Positions 54,048-64,000 of a DNA stretch of 64,000 bases are shown here, in pieces (within the stretch, counting starts at the first letter, position 1; every line of letters begins with the position of its first letter). The DNA is from Symbiodinium natans (lineage: Eukaryota; Sar; Dinophyceae; Suessiales; Symbiodiniaceae), in assembly GCA_905221605.1 (NCBI GenBank), contig CAJNDS010002268.1, positions 871,732-935,731 on the forward strand, in the 5' to 3' direction. Below the pieces are notes generated by a model. That model worked only from the letters and a program-made list of their open reading frames with translations, was not told the DNA's origin and ran no database searches. A program made the position numbers and the translations under genes.

Positions 54048-55718
54048 TTAGGGGTGTATGGCGGTGATTCCCAATGATGGTCCCTTTCCAAGCTCGGTAC
54101 CCTCGATATAAGGCTCTGCAATGTCCTGTGGTTTAGGGTTTGGGGTTTCGGGTTTAGGCTGGTTTAGGGTCCATGGACGCGACCAGCCTTCCCTGAAACC
54201 CCAAACCCCAAACCCCCAAACCCCAAAACCCCAAAACCCCAAAACCCCAAAACCCCAAAACCGCAAAACCCCAAAACCCTAACTCTCCCCCCAAAAAAAA
54301 TGCAACACAGAAGAAAGCTACTCTCAGCCCTAGACCCCCAGAAGATGTACCTTATGTAGTCCCTATATACCTAAGTAGCCCCGAAATGAACCCCAAATAT
54401 CCCCCTAAGGTCCCTTAGAAGGGTCCCTCCTCCTACCCTAAACCCTAAACCCTAAACCCTAAACCCTAAACCCTAAACCCCAAACCCTAAACCCTAAACC
54501 CCAAACCCCAAACCCTGAACCCCAAAAGCCCAACAACTGAACTGCGGCGAGCGTCCATGCCACCGAGGGCTTCGCCTGGGTTCCGAAGCGAGCTTTTCTT
54601 AGGGGGCGGAGGGGGCTTATATAGGGTTTAGGGTTTAGATTTAGGGTTCAGGGTTTAGGGTTTAGGGTTTAGGGTGTAGATGTACGGTTCAGGGTTTAGG
54701 GTTTGGGGTTTGGGGTCTGGGGTTTGGGGTTTGGGGTTTGGGGTTTGGGGTTTGGGGTTTAGGGTTTAGGGTTTGGGAGTTCAAGGAGCATAGAAGCCCT
54801 TTTCCTGAGACCTTGCTTGTTCAATGGGGCTTCTATGGAAAACTACGGAACCGGAAGCCCTAAACCTAGGACAATAAAGCAGAACACAACCTAAACCCTA
54901 AACCCTAAACCCTAGACCCTAGACCCTAGACCCTAGACCCTAGACCCTAGACCCTAGACCCTAAACCCCCAAACTCTAAACCCAGTTGCCGGACTGCTTC
55001 TCGCCCCCATCGACCTTTTCAGCGGAGATCTGGGCGCTGGCGGCGCTGGTCTTGGAGTCCTTGGCCTCGGCTGTTCTGTCCAGGGTTAGGGTTTAGGGTT
55101 TAGGGTTTAGGGTTTAGGGTTTAGGGTTTAGGGTTTAGGGTTTAGGGTTTAGGGTTTAGGGTTTAGGGTTTAGGGTTTAGGGTTTAGGATTTAGGGTGTA
55201 GGGTTTAGGGTTTAGGGTTTAGGTTTTAGTGTTCATTAGGGTTTGAAGTTTAGGGTCTAAGGTTTAGGGTTTTGTGGGAAGGAAAGGGCCCCGTATTTCC
55301 CCCCCCAACAGGCCTTCATAAGCCCACACGAGCCCTTCATAGCCACCAACCAGAAGCGGACGTAGGGCCCTTCCTGACACCCCCTTCCCCTGTTCCTTAC
55401 GAGCGCCTAGGGCTTCTCCAAGACATCTTCGGGCTCAATCGAACATGCAGGGGAAGTATCCCTAAACCCCAAACCCAAAACTCTAAACCCATATACCCCA
55501 ATACCTTCAAACCCTAAAACCCTAAAACCCTATATACCCTTGAAACCCTGAAACCGTAAAACCCTTAACCTCCATCGGAGGGGAAGTCTGAAACAGAACC
55601 GAGCGGCACTTCTCCACAGGCTGAAGGACTTGCTTTTGCTGGGCGCCACCTGCTTGGCAGGAGTGGGCACTTGGCTGCCGTGGGTGTCCGTCGGCGCACG
55701 TTTCCTGAGCTGACGCAT
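54048..55718 (-). CDS. complete minus gene with canonical phased introns, unknown product
   Basis: ATG at 55718. Exons 55718-55570 (MRQLRKRAPTDTHGSQVP), 55075-54982 (AEAKDSKTSAASAQISAE), 54597-54538 (SSLRNPGEALGGMDARRS), probably a 9-nt exon 54192-54184, and 54125-54048 (AEPYIEGTELGKGPSLG, stop TAA). All introns are GT-AG and every junction keeps phase, giving about 129 residues: basic N-terminus, Ala/Lys/Glu-rich middle. The ATG lies three bases from a telomeric tract, and the TAA is part of a CCCTAAA unit. One donor is TGG|GTTTAG. The 9-nt exon is the weakest part. Confidence 0.55.
54700..54765 (+). repeat. TTTGGGG variant array
   Basis: About nine TTTGGGG units within TTTAGGG. Unlike TTTAGGG, this variant contains no stop in any frame on this strand. 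Similar blocks at 21120-21148 and 62258-62310. Confidence 0.9.
54793..54868 (+). CDS. plus exon inside an intron of the opposite-strand gene
   Basis: After TTCAAG, reads HRSPFPETLLVQWGFYGKL to NRKP with TAA supplied by CCCTAAA. The opposite strand is not open here, so it may belong to a nested or overlapping gene. Confidence 0.35.
55087..55190 (+). repeat. long pure TTTAGGG array
   Basis: About 14 units; lies in the first intron of the minus gene 54048-55718, where the transcript reads it as CCCUAAA. Confidence 0.9.
55275..55470 (+). CDS. plus ORF, Pro-rich
   Basis: One frame is open for about 60 codons (PPTGLHKPTRALHSHQ, YERLGLLQDIFGLNRTC). A second frame after a CCAACAG acceptor at 55311 reads FISPHEPFIATNQKRT and stops at TAG. 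Either could be the real reading. Confidence 0.35.
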
Positions 55719-55844
55719 GGTTGAGGGTTTAGAGTAGTTTAGGGTTCAGGGTTTAGGTTTAAGGCTTCAACGGTTGAAGGGTTTAAGGGACTAAGGGTTA
55801 AAGGGCTCAAGGGTTTAAGGGTTTAAGGGTTTAGGGTTTAGGGC

Positions 55845-56880
55845 ACAAGGCATCCTTGCAAGGCATTCATTTATGACTCCGGCTTGCATGCCAAATGTGC
55901 ATGAGAATGGGTACTTCCAGAAATCCGGGTTCCCCTGGTATACTCCCGGCCCAAAATCCTATGAACCCTTGAAACCCCATAAACCATACAAAGCCCTAAA
56001 CCCTAAACCCTAAACCGCAAGGTTTACAGGGCATGTAGAGCTTTGTGAGGTTTTCTGTGGCTTCGAGGCAATCTGGGATCTACAGTATGGGCTCAGGCTC
56101 GAAAAGCCCTAAACCTAAACCCCGAAACCCAGACCCCGAAGCCCCGAAACCCTACACCCAACCCTAAACCCTAAACCCTAAACAACCTAAAACCCAAACC
56201 GTAAACCGTAAACCCTAAACCCTACACCCTAACCCCTAAATTACGAACCCTACACCCTAAATTACTGAACCCTAAACCCTAAACCCTAAACCCTAAACCC
56301 TAAACCCTAAACCCTAAGCCCTAAACCCTAAACCCTAAACCCTAAACCCTAAACCCCGAACCCAAAACCCAAACTTGGACTTTTCCCTGCCATCTGCGTG
56401 CGGAGCATCCCCAGGGCCTTCGATCTTGCGGCGATCTGCCTCAGCTTAGGGGTTTGGGGCCTAGGGTTTACCTCAAGGCTCTAGTGTAGTTCCTTCTTGG
56501 GTTCGTTATAATTAAGGGATTTTAGTATACTACCCCAAAAAGGTACCGCGTAGGAGCCTTTGGGTAGGGTTCGGGGTTTAGGGTTTCGGGCCTAGGATTT
56601 AGGGTTTGGGGTTTGGGGTTTTTGGGTTTAGGGTACGTTTAGGGTTTGGGGGTTAGGGTTTAGGGTCTGGGGTTGAGGGTAGGGAACCGAACCACTCCGC
56701 CTCCCCCCCCCCCCCCCCCCCCCCCCCCGCCCCTAAACCCGAAACCCTAAACCCTAAACTCCCAACCTCCTCCAAGCACTGTCTGAAGCAAGGTGCTTCC
56801 AATCTTCGGCCACGACTTTGCGGTCATTCTCTTCCGGGAAGTGCACGGAAGACAGCGGCACCTGTGCTAGACTTACCCAA
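55845..56880 (-). CDS. minus gene, at least four exons, unknown product
   Basis: 56852-56770 (VHFPEENDRKVVAEDWKHLA, GTTGGG donor), 56446-56375 (LRQIAARSKALGMLRTQMA), 56082-56013 (IPDCLEATENLTKLYMPCK, donor G|GTTTAG) and 55946-55845 (YQGNPDFWKYPFSCTFGMQ, AGVINECLARM). The 56013 to 55946 junction is exactly phased. A short exon with a perfect GTAAGT donor precedes at about 56884-56868. Soluble, Cys-containing; family not recognised. Confidence 0.55.
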
Positions 56881-57221
56881 CGGACTCTCTGGGCAAGGAT
56901 TGGGGAACCCTAACCACCTTAAGCCCTTAAGCCCCCTACATAAAATCCCGAAGAACCCTAATGACCTAACCCCCAACCCCTAAAGACCCCAAAAGTCTAC
57001 ACCCCTGAAACTCTCTTAAAGGACATAACGAGGAACCATAGAAGGGACCCTTCATCTTCTTCCCCTATGTAACCCCCACAGATATAGTCCCTATGTACCT
57101 AAGTAGCCCGATGGTCCCTTATAAGGCTTAGCAACTGAACCTGTCTTTGAAGCGAAGTTTCACAAAGGGAGCTGATGTCTCGGGTTTTGGGTTTCGGGTT
57201 CAGGGTTTAGGGCTTAGGACT

Positions 57222-57580
57222 CAAGGTTTATGGCCCTCGTGTAGGATGGGGAGGGAAGCGTAAATGGAAACAACGGACGGGGCGTGGTGAGGCAATGTGG
57301 GCTTCAATAGCCAAGTCCGTGCTTCCTGCTGCGGAAACCTAAACCCTACTTGGAGGTTCATGGTACTTGCTAACCAAGTATAACTGCACTTATAACCCTA
57401 CTTATAAATACCCCAAAAGGGCCTTAAAGGGCTTATCCCAATTATAAGTAGGGTTCTAAGCCCAGTCATAAGTGGTTACTAAGTCCCAAGGCACCTGCAA
57501 GTATGCGTTCAACCCATAAACCCGTTAACCCTCTGTCGCTGCGCGGCCCTCCCTTCCGACAACGGCACCCTGGCGTTCGG
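57222..57580 (-). CDS. minus exons, small gene
   Basis: 57580-57525 (NARVPLSEGRAAQRQR), a family 1 hairpin (57348-57505), then 57337-57226 (QEARTWLLKPTLPHHAPS, VVSIYASL, ending HKP and TGA) after a TTTCCGCAG acceptor. A further small exon at 57180-57145 may belong to the next gene. Confidence 0.45.
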
Positions 57581-57889
57581 GAATTTAGGGTTTAGGGCTT
57601 TTAGGGTTTGGGGGTTTTAGGGTATTCAGGGTTTAGGGTTTAGGGTTTAGGGTTTAGGGTTTGGGGGTTTTAGGGTGTTAGGGCTCAGGGTTTTAGGGCC
57701 GAGGGCTACAAGGACTTGTTGTGCTTTTGGGTTTGGGGTCTTAGGGTCTACTCAGAGTTTAGGGTAGAGTGTTGAGGACGTAGGTCTTACATTCAGAGTT
57801 CAGGGTTGATGGTTGAGGACTCAGGGCTCATTTAGGGTTTGGGGTTTAGGGTTTAGGGTTCCATATACCCTAAACCCTGAACCGTAAAC

Positions 57890-58250
57890 TCTGAACCGTA
57901 GACCGGTAACCCTAAACCCTAAACCCTAACTCCTGGACCCTAAACCCTAAACCCTAAACCCTAAACTCTAAACCCTAACTCCTGGACCCTAAACCCTAAA
58001 CCCTAAACCCTAAACCCTAAACCCTAAACCCTAAACCCTAAACCCTAAACCCTAAACCCTAAACCCTAGCCGCAGAAGAAGCTGGGAGCCAGCTAGGAGC
58101 TTGCTGCCAAGGCACATCGTAGTCCATCATGGCCGGGGCGACAGCAAGCCCCAGCCTTGGCAGCTCAAAGCGGTTTAGGGTTTAGGGTTTAGGGTTTAGG
58201 GTTTAGGGTTTAGGGTTTAGAGTTTAGGGTTTAGGGTTTAGGATTTAGGG
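57890..58250. other. arrays around one exon
   Basis: CCCTAAA array 57910-58068, then an island 58070-58172 open on both strands (minus: LGLAVAPAMMDYDVPWQQ; plus: WEPARSLLPRHIVVHHG), then TTTAGGG 58173-58270. Confidence 0.4.
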
Positions 58251-58479
58251 TTTAGGGTTTAGGGTATTTAGGGTTTAGGGCTTGGGGTTTGGGGTTTAGA
58301 AGCCGCCCCCCCCCCGCGCAAAAAAAAAAAACACAAAAACCTATAAGCAACCCACAAAGACCCTTGAAAACCTGAGAAAACCCCAAACCCTGAAAACCCT
58401 TTCAAAAAGCAAATCCCAAGCCCTGAAGACCTAGGGTTAACCTTAACCCTAATCCCTGAAGCCGAATTAGAGGGTTGAG

Positions 58480-58560
58480 TTTTGGGGCTGGGGGTTCCCA
58501 GCAAGGTGTCTTGTTTTGTTCGGCTGAGCGCATCCGGGGAACCTGATCCCTGAACAAAGG
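58480..58560 (-). CDS. isolated minus exon
   Basis: After TTTGTTCAG, reads GSGSPDALSRTKQDTLLG and runs into repeats. Polar, protein-like; no other exon assigned. Confidence 0.35.
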
Positions 58561-58656
58561 GTTTCGGGTTTAGGGTTCAGGGTTCAGGGTTTAGGACTTT
58601 AAAGGTACCCTAAACCCTAAACCCTATAACCCTAAGCCCTAAAGCCTACAGGGTCT

Positions 58657-59014
58657 CTAGCATGTGTTGAGCATCTTGGTGAATCGACTCCGGACAGGGT
58701 TCTGATGCATGGACCCTGGCATCTCCGCGGCCATCATGCCTGCTCAGCGGGAAGCTGGGGGCGGGGGGTGGGGGGGGGGCTAGGGTAAGGGTTTAGGGTT
58801 TAGGGTTTAGGGTTTGGGGTTTGGGGTTTAGGGTTTAGGGTTTAGGGGTAGGGGTGTTAGGTTTTAGGTTTTAGGTTTAGGGTTTAGGGTTGTAGAGTTT
58901 AGGGTTTAGGATTTAGGGTTTAGGGGCTATTTCACTCAACCTGCCATCGACTTGGACTCAACCGCTATGCCTCATAAAGATGTCAGATTGTGAGATGCTC
59001 TGAATGCTGGTCAT
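58657..59014 (-). CDS. complete two-exon mini-gene of about 44 residues
   Basis: ATG at 59014; exon 59014-58963 (MTSIQSISQSDIFMRHS) with donor G|GTTGAG, intron filled with TTTAGGG-type repeats, exon 58739-58657 (MMAAEMPGSMHQNPVRSR to KMLNTC, TAG) with GAGCAG acceptor. Phase is exact. Very short; could be a real small protein or the end of a larger gene with an internal Met. Confidence 0.45.
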
Positions 59015-59147
59015 ACTACAGTTAAGAGGTAGAAGGAGGGATGCTTCTAAGGGAACTTGGGGGTTATCTAGGGGTTCTTTAGGGGCTACTTAGGGTATGT
59101 AGGAGCGCTATAAGGTATGTACAGGGGTTATACCCCCTTAACAACAG

Positions 59148-59938
59148 GACAGGCATACGAAGAAACATACAAGTGCGTCGCCCTGCCTAAGGCCAGTTCG
59201 AGTTCGCGGGCTGCAGTGGCGTTAAATCCAGGCAGCGTCTGCAAGCTTTGTAGGCCTGCCATGCAGTCACTAGGTTTAGAGGGTTTAGGGTTTAGGGTTT
59301 GGGGTTTGGGGTTTGGGGTTTAAGGTTTAGGGTAGTAAGCCTTGAGAACTTCCCTGATTCGGAGCGTCATGTGCGTTTCGATGGATGCACTTGCTGCCGG
59401 GCGACCCTGCGGATTGCCCGCCAGCTGCCCCAAGGCCTCCAGAAGAAGGACATGCCAAAGCAATCTCATGCAGGGTAGTTCCATGGTCCCTAAACCCTAT
59501 AAACCCTAAACCCTAAACCCTAAACCCTAAACCCTAAAGCCTAAACCCTAAGCCCTAAGCCCTAAGCCCTAAGCCCTAAAGCAAAGCTTCATAGTGTATG
59601 GGCCCTTAAATGGACCCCTTGTACACCCCTCATATACCCTGCTAAACCCAAGGGCCCTTACTTCACAACCCCTTACAGAAGGTAAGGGACCGCAGGAAGA
59701 GACCATGTACATTGGTAGCTCAGTAACCGTATTAGAATAAGGAATAAGGGCACACTTCTTTATGGCTTGGCTACTGTATATAAGGAGGCTTTGAACCGAA
59801 AAAGGAAAAGGGTACCACTGGGCTACCAAGGCAACAACCCTTCAAATTCCACAGCAGATCAATAAGCCGATACACGAGGCCGATGATGGGCAATGGCATT
59901 CCAGGCTTTTGTCCTGCTGCCTAAGCCCTGAACCCTAG
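59148..59938 (+). CDS. Cys-rich plus gene, three exons
   Basis: 59148-59273 (QAYEETYKCVALPKASSSS, SVCKLCRPAMQ, donor G|GTTTAG), 59347-59474 (SERHVRFDGCTCCRATLRIA, QLPQGLQKKDM) and an exon starting at 59831, after a family 3 element ending CTACCAAG, which ends at TAG 59938 or, in the phase-matching frame, at TAA 59924. CxxC pairs (CKLC, CTCC) suggest metal binding. Junction phases do not all agree, so frames of exons 2 and 3 are provisional. The second intron is a family 4 hairpin with a telomeric insert. Confidence 0.5.
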
Positions 59939-59965
59939 CACTCAACCCTAAGCCCACCTCTCCCC

Positions 59966-60406
59966 CAAGGCCTGGAAAGCAGCGGCTTTGTTGCCAGCTT
60001 GGAAGGCTGTCGTGAGCTCAAAGAGGGCAGCACGAAGCTGCTTGACGCCTGAAGTTGGTCAAACGGATTCTGCGAGGTTCATCCCAGGAGAAGAAGGGGC
60101 TTGTGTTTAGGGTTTCGGGTTTAGGCTTTTAGGATTTAAACCCTAAACCCTAAAGCCACTTGACCGAATACAGGCCGCTTTTGCCGATGAAAGCGGGCTG
60201 AACTCGCCCACAAAGCACAACACTGACAGGAGTACTAACAGCTCTGACATCCATGTCGCCAAGGATATCTTGCTACGCCACCAAGTTTCCGATTGATGCT
60301 TATGTGGGGGTTGCTCCAAGACATAAGCCTTGCTGAAAAGTCTGCAAGAACGTGATATGAGACGATTAGACAAGTCCTTATAGCTCAGGGTACCAAAAGG
60401 GCCCAT
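59966..60406 (-). CDS. minus gene with a membrane helix
   Basis: 60406-60150 is open from ATG (MGPFGTLSYKDLSNRL, then hydrophobic ELLVLLSVLCFVGEF). 60051-59966 follows an ACTTCAG acceptor and reads VKQLRAALFELTTAFQAGNK, AAFQALGER, ending at GTGGGC. The second exon is a good amphipathic helix. Not recognised. Confidence 0.5.
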
Positions 60407-60410
60407 AAAC

Positions 60411-61010
60411 TTGGATCAACACAGTACAGACATGCAGTACAAACTCGAAAGTTGCAGCATAGCTGTTGTAGTCCCCCTGAATCTTGAACAGCCCTACCCC
60501 CCCACCCCCCCTCCCCGCCCTCCCCGCCCAATATCAACCATTCCCACTGTAGGCATTTGTTATCGTCTATGGGGAAGATTTAAGTTTTGGGCAAGGAATA
60601 CACTAATCCCTTCCCACCAATAAAGCACCTTTCTACAAATAGGGCTATGCTAGAAACCTTCTCATGCAGTGCCCCTTTTAAGGGGGGGTCTTGATATTAG
60701 AGGGAATGGGTTGTGTATCCATTCAAAGCGGCCCGGGACTTCGGCAGACAGTTTGATTCCTGGGGGGGAGTGGCGCTGAAAACCCTAAACCCTATGCCCG
60801 ACACGAAAAACCGTCATAAACCCTAAACCCTAAACCCTGAACCCTGTGCTAAACCCTTACCCCTAGAAACCCTAAACCCTGAACCCTAAACCCTAAACCG
60901 ACTTCCTTGTGCAAAGGACACCCAAGCTCACCCAAGCTTAAACCCTAAACCCTCAACCCTAAACCCTCAACCCTAAACCCTCAACCCTCAACCCTCAACG
61001 CTAAACCCTA
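60411..61010. other. intergenic stretch with C-rich and CCCTAAA tracts
   Basis: A Pro-rich plus frame (60411-60623) exists only because of C runs. CCCTAAA and CCCTCAA units at 60780-61015. No exon supported. Confidence 0.5.
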
Positions 61011-61012
61011 AA

Positions 61013-61139
61013 CCCAACTCAGGCATTTTAGGGACTCCCCGTAAACCAGCCGGTAGCCAGCCGAGGGACCAGTGTCGACAGGTTCGCCACCTGCCCGGCG
61101 CACCTCCAGCTGCAAGTCATCCAGCTTTCCAAGCTGCCT
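61013..61139 (-). CDS. well-formed minus exon, unknown product
   Basis: Reads RQLGKLDDLQLEVRRAGGEP, VDTGPSAGYRLVYGESL; acceptor CAAAG, donor TGG|GTTTAG. Long TTTAGGG array on its 5' side. Confidence 0.5.
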
Positions 61140-61299
61140 TTGGTTTGGGGTTTAGGGTTTAGGGTTTAGGGTTTAGGGTTTAGGGTTTAGGGTTTAGGGT
61201 TTAGGGTTTAGGGTTTAGGGTTTAGGGTTTAGGGTTTAGGGTTTACGATCCCTTGAACCATTTCAGGAACCCTCCACTGCTTTAAGGAAGTTTTCCTTT

Positions 61300-61653
61300 A
61301 TGAACGGGTATTGGAGTCCCGGGGGAGGGCGGATTTTCGGGTTTGTAGGGGTCTTGTTCAGGTTTGGCGTTTGGTGTGTTGTCGCTTTTTGCCTGCACTT
61401 GGCTACGCCTCGTGAATTCTGGATCCAAGGCCAAGAACCCGACCATAACCCCACATATCTACGGTGGCAAGGCTTTGCCTATGAAACAAAGATCCTTCAC
61501 GTAGGACCTTCCAATCAACGCCCCCTACATGAATTCCTTCACCCGCCATCCTCCTCCCCCCGCAAGCTTGCTGAGCATGCTACAGAACCTCCTTGTTCTC
61601 TTTTCCGTCCTGCGATGCAGCGTCAAGGAATGAAGTGGGGTAGTCGCCTTTGA
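61300..61653 (+). CDS. single-exon-like plus ORF of about 110 codons
   Basis: Starts next to a family 7 end (GGTATTGGAGTCCC). Reads FGFVGVLFRFGVWCVVAFCL (hydrophobic), ATPREFWIQGQEPDH, FAYETKILHVGPSNQ and ends WGSRL, TGA. Likely one membrane segment near the N-terminus and a soluble tail. The ATG at 61300 may lie within the element, so the true start may differ. Confidence 0.45.
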   Translation: MNGYWSPGGGRIFGFVGVLFRFGVWCVVAFCLHLATPREFWIQGQEPDHNPTYLRWQGFAYETKILHVGPSNQRPLHEFLHPPSSSPRKLAEHATEPPCSLFRPAMQRQGMKWGSRL

Positions 61654-61753
61654 GGTCTTAGTTCTTTCGATGCAAAAAAAGATGCTGTGTGCTACGCATG
61701 CCTAGTGGGTTAGGGTTAGGGTTTAGTAGGGATATCCGGACCATGGAAAGACT

Positions 61754-61987
61754 TCATGATATTGCCTTCGTTGACGCTGGAGGCAGCACAGTGTCAAGCC
61801 AGGTGAACTTCGCGGATGTCGCGTGGACACACCAAGAATCAAGCATCACAGCATTTTGAACCCCACAAGCGTTTAAAGGGTGCGGGGGTTTAGGCTTTAG
61901 GGTTTCGGGTTTAGGGTCGCAAATGTACAACCCCATCCGACACATAAAGCACACATACCTACGCCATGTGCAGCACTGCAACTCTGC
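61754..61987 (-). CDS. minus ORF with telomeric repeats in frame
   Basis: CCTWRRYVCFMCRMGLYIC (Cys-rich), then PKPETLKPKP encoded by four CCCTAAA-type units, then GVQNAVMLDSWCVHATSAKF to STKAIS and TGA. Either the repeat is a 45-50 nt intron or it is translated. Confidence 0.45.
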   Translation of the reverse strand, partial: AELQCCTWRRYVCFMCRMGLYICDPKPETLKPKPPHPLNACGVQNAVMLDSWCVHATSAKFTWLDTVLPPASTKAIS

Positions 61988-62073
61988 CAGCTGTGCCTAA
62001 ATCCGGAGACCAAGCTAGGGTTTAGGGTTTAGGGTTTAGGGTTTAGGGTTTAGGGTTTAGGGTTTAGGGCTAC

Positions 62074-62656
62074 TCAGAACCAGGGGAGGTCCTTGGCTTT
62101 CTTCTGCTTGGCCTCTGACTTGGCCTCGGGAGGCCTGGCCTCCTTGCCTTCCTTTGCCTTCGCCCCATCCTTCAGGGCTTCTAAGGTTTGTGTAGGGTTT
62201 AGGGTTTAGGGTTTAGGGTTTAGGGTTTAGGGTTTAGGGTTTAGGGTTTAGGGTTTAGGGTTTGGGGTTTGGGGTTTGGGGTTTGGGGTTTGGGGTTTGG
62301 GGTTTGGGGTTCAGGGTTTAGGGTTCAGGGTTTAGGGGTTTGGGGTTTGGGGTTTAGGGTTTGGGGTTCAGGGTTTAGGGTTCAGGGTTTAGGGTTTCTA
62401 GGGTGTTTAGGCGGGGTAGATAGGGACCTAAGGCTGACGGGGTTATAGAGCCTTCAGGGTTTAGAGGGTTTCTAAGGTTATAGGGCCTGTGGGGTTAAGG
62501 TAGAGGGTTCAGGGGCGAGAGCGCGAGAGACACCGAACTATTGCGCGCCTTCTTTGCGGAGCCAGCTCGCTTGGAGGCACTCGGCTTGACCTCCGCCTTA
62601 ACCGCTGCCTTGGCAGGACGCTCTTGCGGTTCGTGCGGTCTGACCGCCTGCTGCAC
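62074..62656 (-). CDS. Lys/Ala/Glu-rich basic protein, last two exons
   Basis: 62656-62539 (QQAVRPHEPQERPAKAAVKA, ASKRAGSAKKARN; CGGCAG acceptor, GTTCGG donor) joins in phase to 62180-62074 (LKDGAKAKEGKEARPPEAKS, KQKKAKDLPWF, TGA). Repeated Lys-Ala-Lys motifs resemble chromatin or RNA-associated tails, but no domain is visible. The intron is TTTAGGG and TTTGGGG arrays. Confidence 0.55.
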
Positions 62657-62954
62657 CTGCCGGAAGGCAACTGTCAGCCTACATTTCGGGATGTTCCCCT
62701 CTATACCAACAGTCCTTAATAGGGATTCTGGTACCCTACATGTGGGGATGTTCCCCTGTTGAAGGGATTAGAGTACCCCCTCTACTACTTGGAGGTTCAT
62801 GGTACTTGTTAACCAATGATGACTGTACTTGTAGCTGCACTTATAACCATATCAGGGCACTGAAGTTAAGGGGCTTATAAGTACAGTCATTAGAGAGTAG
62901 TAGGGGTTGTTAGGGAACTTCGGGTCACGTATGAACCCCCTTTTCCTTAAGAAC

Positions 62955-63065
62955 CCCATAACTTCGTGCCTCGTGGCCACGGGTGACCTCACGCCCTTTC
63001 GACTCCTGTCGTGTCTCGAGAGCACGCGCAAGCTTCTGACAAGGAGTGCCGAGTTCGCTGTCCCC
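62955..63065 (+). CDS. exon, strand uncertain
   Basis: Plus: TSCLVATGDLTPFRLLSCLE, RKLLTRSAEFAVP with TAA from the adjacent CCCTAAA array. Minus: SELGTPCQKLARALETRQ with GTCACC donor. Both open. Confidence 0.35.
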
Positions 63066-63126
63066 TAAACCCTAAACCCTAAACCCTAAACCCTAAACCC
63101 TAAACCCTAAACCCTAAACCACGATG

Positions 63127-63990
63127 AATGATTAAGATCTCACAAGTGAGGAGGCAATTGCTCTGCGGAGGGAGGGGCCTAGCCCAGACCTGGAGTTATG
63201 CAAGCCTCGCACAAATAAGCATGCAGGTTCAATTGGGGTTTAGGGGGTTTAGGGTTTACCCCAGATCCTAACCGAATATTCTCCTGCACCCAAACCTCAT
63301 CCTAGTCATCCCAGGACCTCGAAGTCTCAACCACCCACCCACGCCAACGGAAGAAAAAGGAAGAGAAAAAGACACACTGAAAACCCTAAACCAGAACCGG
63401 GGTTTGGGGTTCAGCGTCCAGGGTTCAAACCCTACTGTCACGAAACCCTGAAGCCCAGATCCGCAAAAACTTAAACCTCAAACCCCCCAAGCCCGAAGAC
63501 CCCTCCACACTCTACAAGCCCTGAGGCCCTTAAACCCCAAAACCTAAAACCTAAAAAGCTAAGCCTAAATCCAAAAACCCTACCCCCAAAACGCCGAAAA
63601 CCCTAAAACCTAAACCCCAAATCCCAAACTCAACTCTCCCTCTGAGGCTTTTCAAGACAGTTGCATGCGGTGTGCACCATCAGGTCCCAACAGCCCGCCC
63701 AAAAACCCCCAAACCCTAAACCCTAAACCCTCAAACCTCAACCCTCAACCCTAAACCCTAAACCCTAAACCAAACAAAACGGCACCTCGTCCGGAGGGCC
63801 AGTCTTGTCCGGGCCTTGGGAAGATTGAAGACTGCTCTGGATGTTTAAGGCTTAGGGTTTAGGGTTCGGGTTTTGGGGTTTAGGGTTTAGAGTGACAGCT
63901 TAGGGTATTGAAAAGGGTAGTCGTGTGTGCGGCCACTTGTGCCGGAGGCTTCTGAAACTTGTGGCTTTTTCCTAAGTCACACGAAGTCAG
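63127..63990 (-). CDS. minus exons near the right edge
   Basis: 63970-63905 (SFRSLRHKWPHTRLPF, ends TAA), 63829-63783 (FNLPKARTRLALRTR, GTGCCG donor), 63692-63633 (CWDLMVHTACNCLEKPQRE, GTTGAG donor) and 63166-63120 (SNCLLTCEILIIHRG, CTCCGCAG acceptor, G|GTTTAG donor). Grouping into genes is uncertain. 63240-63620 holds only degenerate CCCTAAA-type sequence. Confidence 0.4.
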
Positions 63991-64000
63991 TCATCGTAGC

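Noticed and set aside
1-64000. The window as a true chromosome end or subtelomere
   Set aside because: Arrays occur throughout, in both orientations, between exons and inside introns, with no terminal run or gradient. A subtelomeric position cannot be excluded, but the repeats are interstitial.

Overview
This looks like 64 kb of nuclear DNA from a microbial eukaryote, probably an alga or alveolate. Three things suggest it: interstitial TTTAGGG/CCCTAAA repeats (the telomere type of plants, many algae and dinoflagellates) every few hundred bases in both orientations; genes cut into exons of about 20-280 nt; and at least nine families of short hairpin elements that begin with GT and end with AG at exon edges, as introner elements do in some algae and dinoflagellates. 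A dinoflagellate or related lineage is my best guess, but no marker gene settles it. I saw no rRNA, tRNA, CRISPR or bacterial operon.

Most islands between the repeats read as exons. Models were built by eye from open frames, splice dinucleotides and codon phase. The best are a 19-exon fatty-acid-desaturase-like gene (2065-7243, +), unknown genes at 19549-20229 (+), 20546-22123 (+), 24108-24687 (+), 35501-36613 (+), 54048-55718 (-), 58657-59014 (-) and 62074-62656 (-), a tRNA-dihydrouridine synthase exon (minus, left edge) and a tentative globin-like gene (47167-50797, -). Genes lie on both strands with short spacers and many are tiny. Antisense frames are often open too, so strand is uncertain for several isolated exons; this is stated where it applies.

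Layout: 0-2 kb minus genes; 2-7.2 kb desaturase; 7.2-13 kb mixed exons; 13-15.7 kb minus gene; 16-22.1 kb plus genes; 22.1-24 kb duplicated exon, ORF block and satellites; 24-31 kb small genes on both strands; 31.3-35.4 kb imperfect segmental duplication; 35.5-46.9 kb alternating genes; 47-51 kb globin-like gene; 51-52 kb degenerate repeats; 52.3-64 kb many small genes.

The main observation is that introns here are largely made of telomere-type repeats and hairpin elements. A TTTAGGG array carries a GT and an AG in every unit, and several donors are the repeat itself (G|GTTTAGG). Pure arrays put a stop in all frames within 21 nt, and CCCTAAA arrays sometimes supply the gene's stop codon. Telomeric arrays sit inside the loops of hairpin elements, some flanked by 8-15 bp target duplications, so element insertion and telomeric sequence appear linked in making introns.
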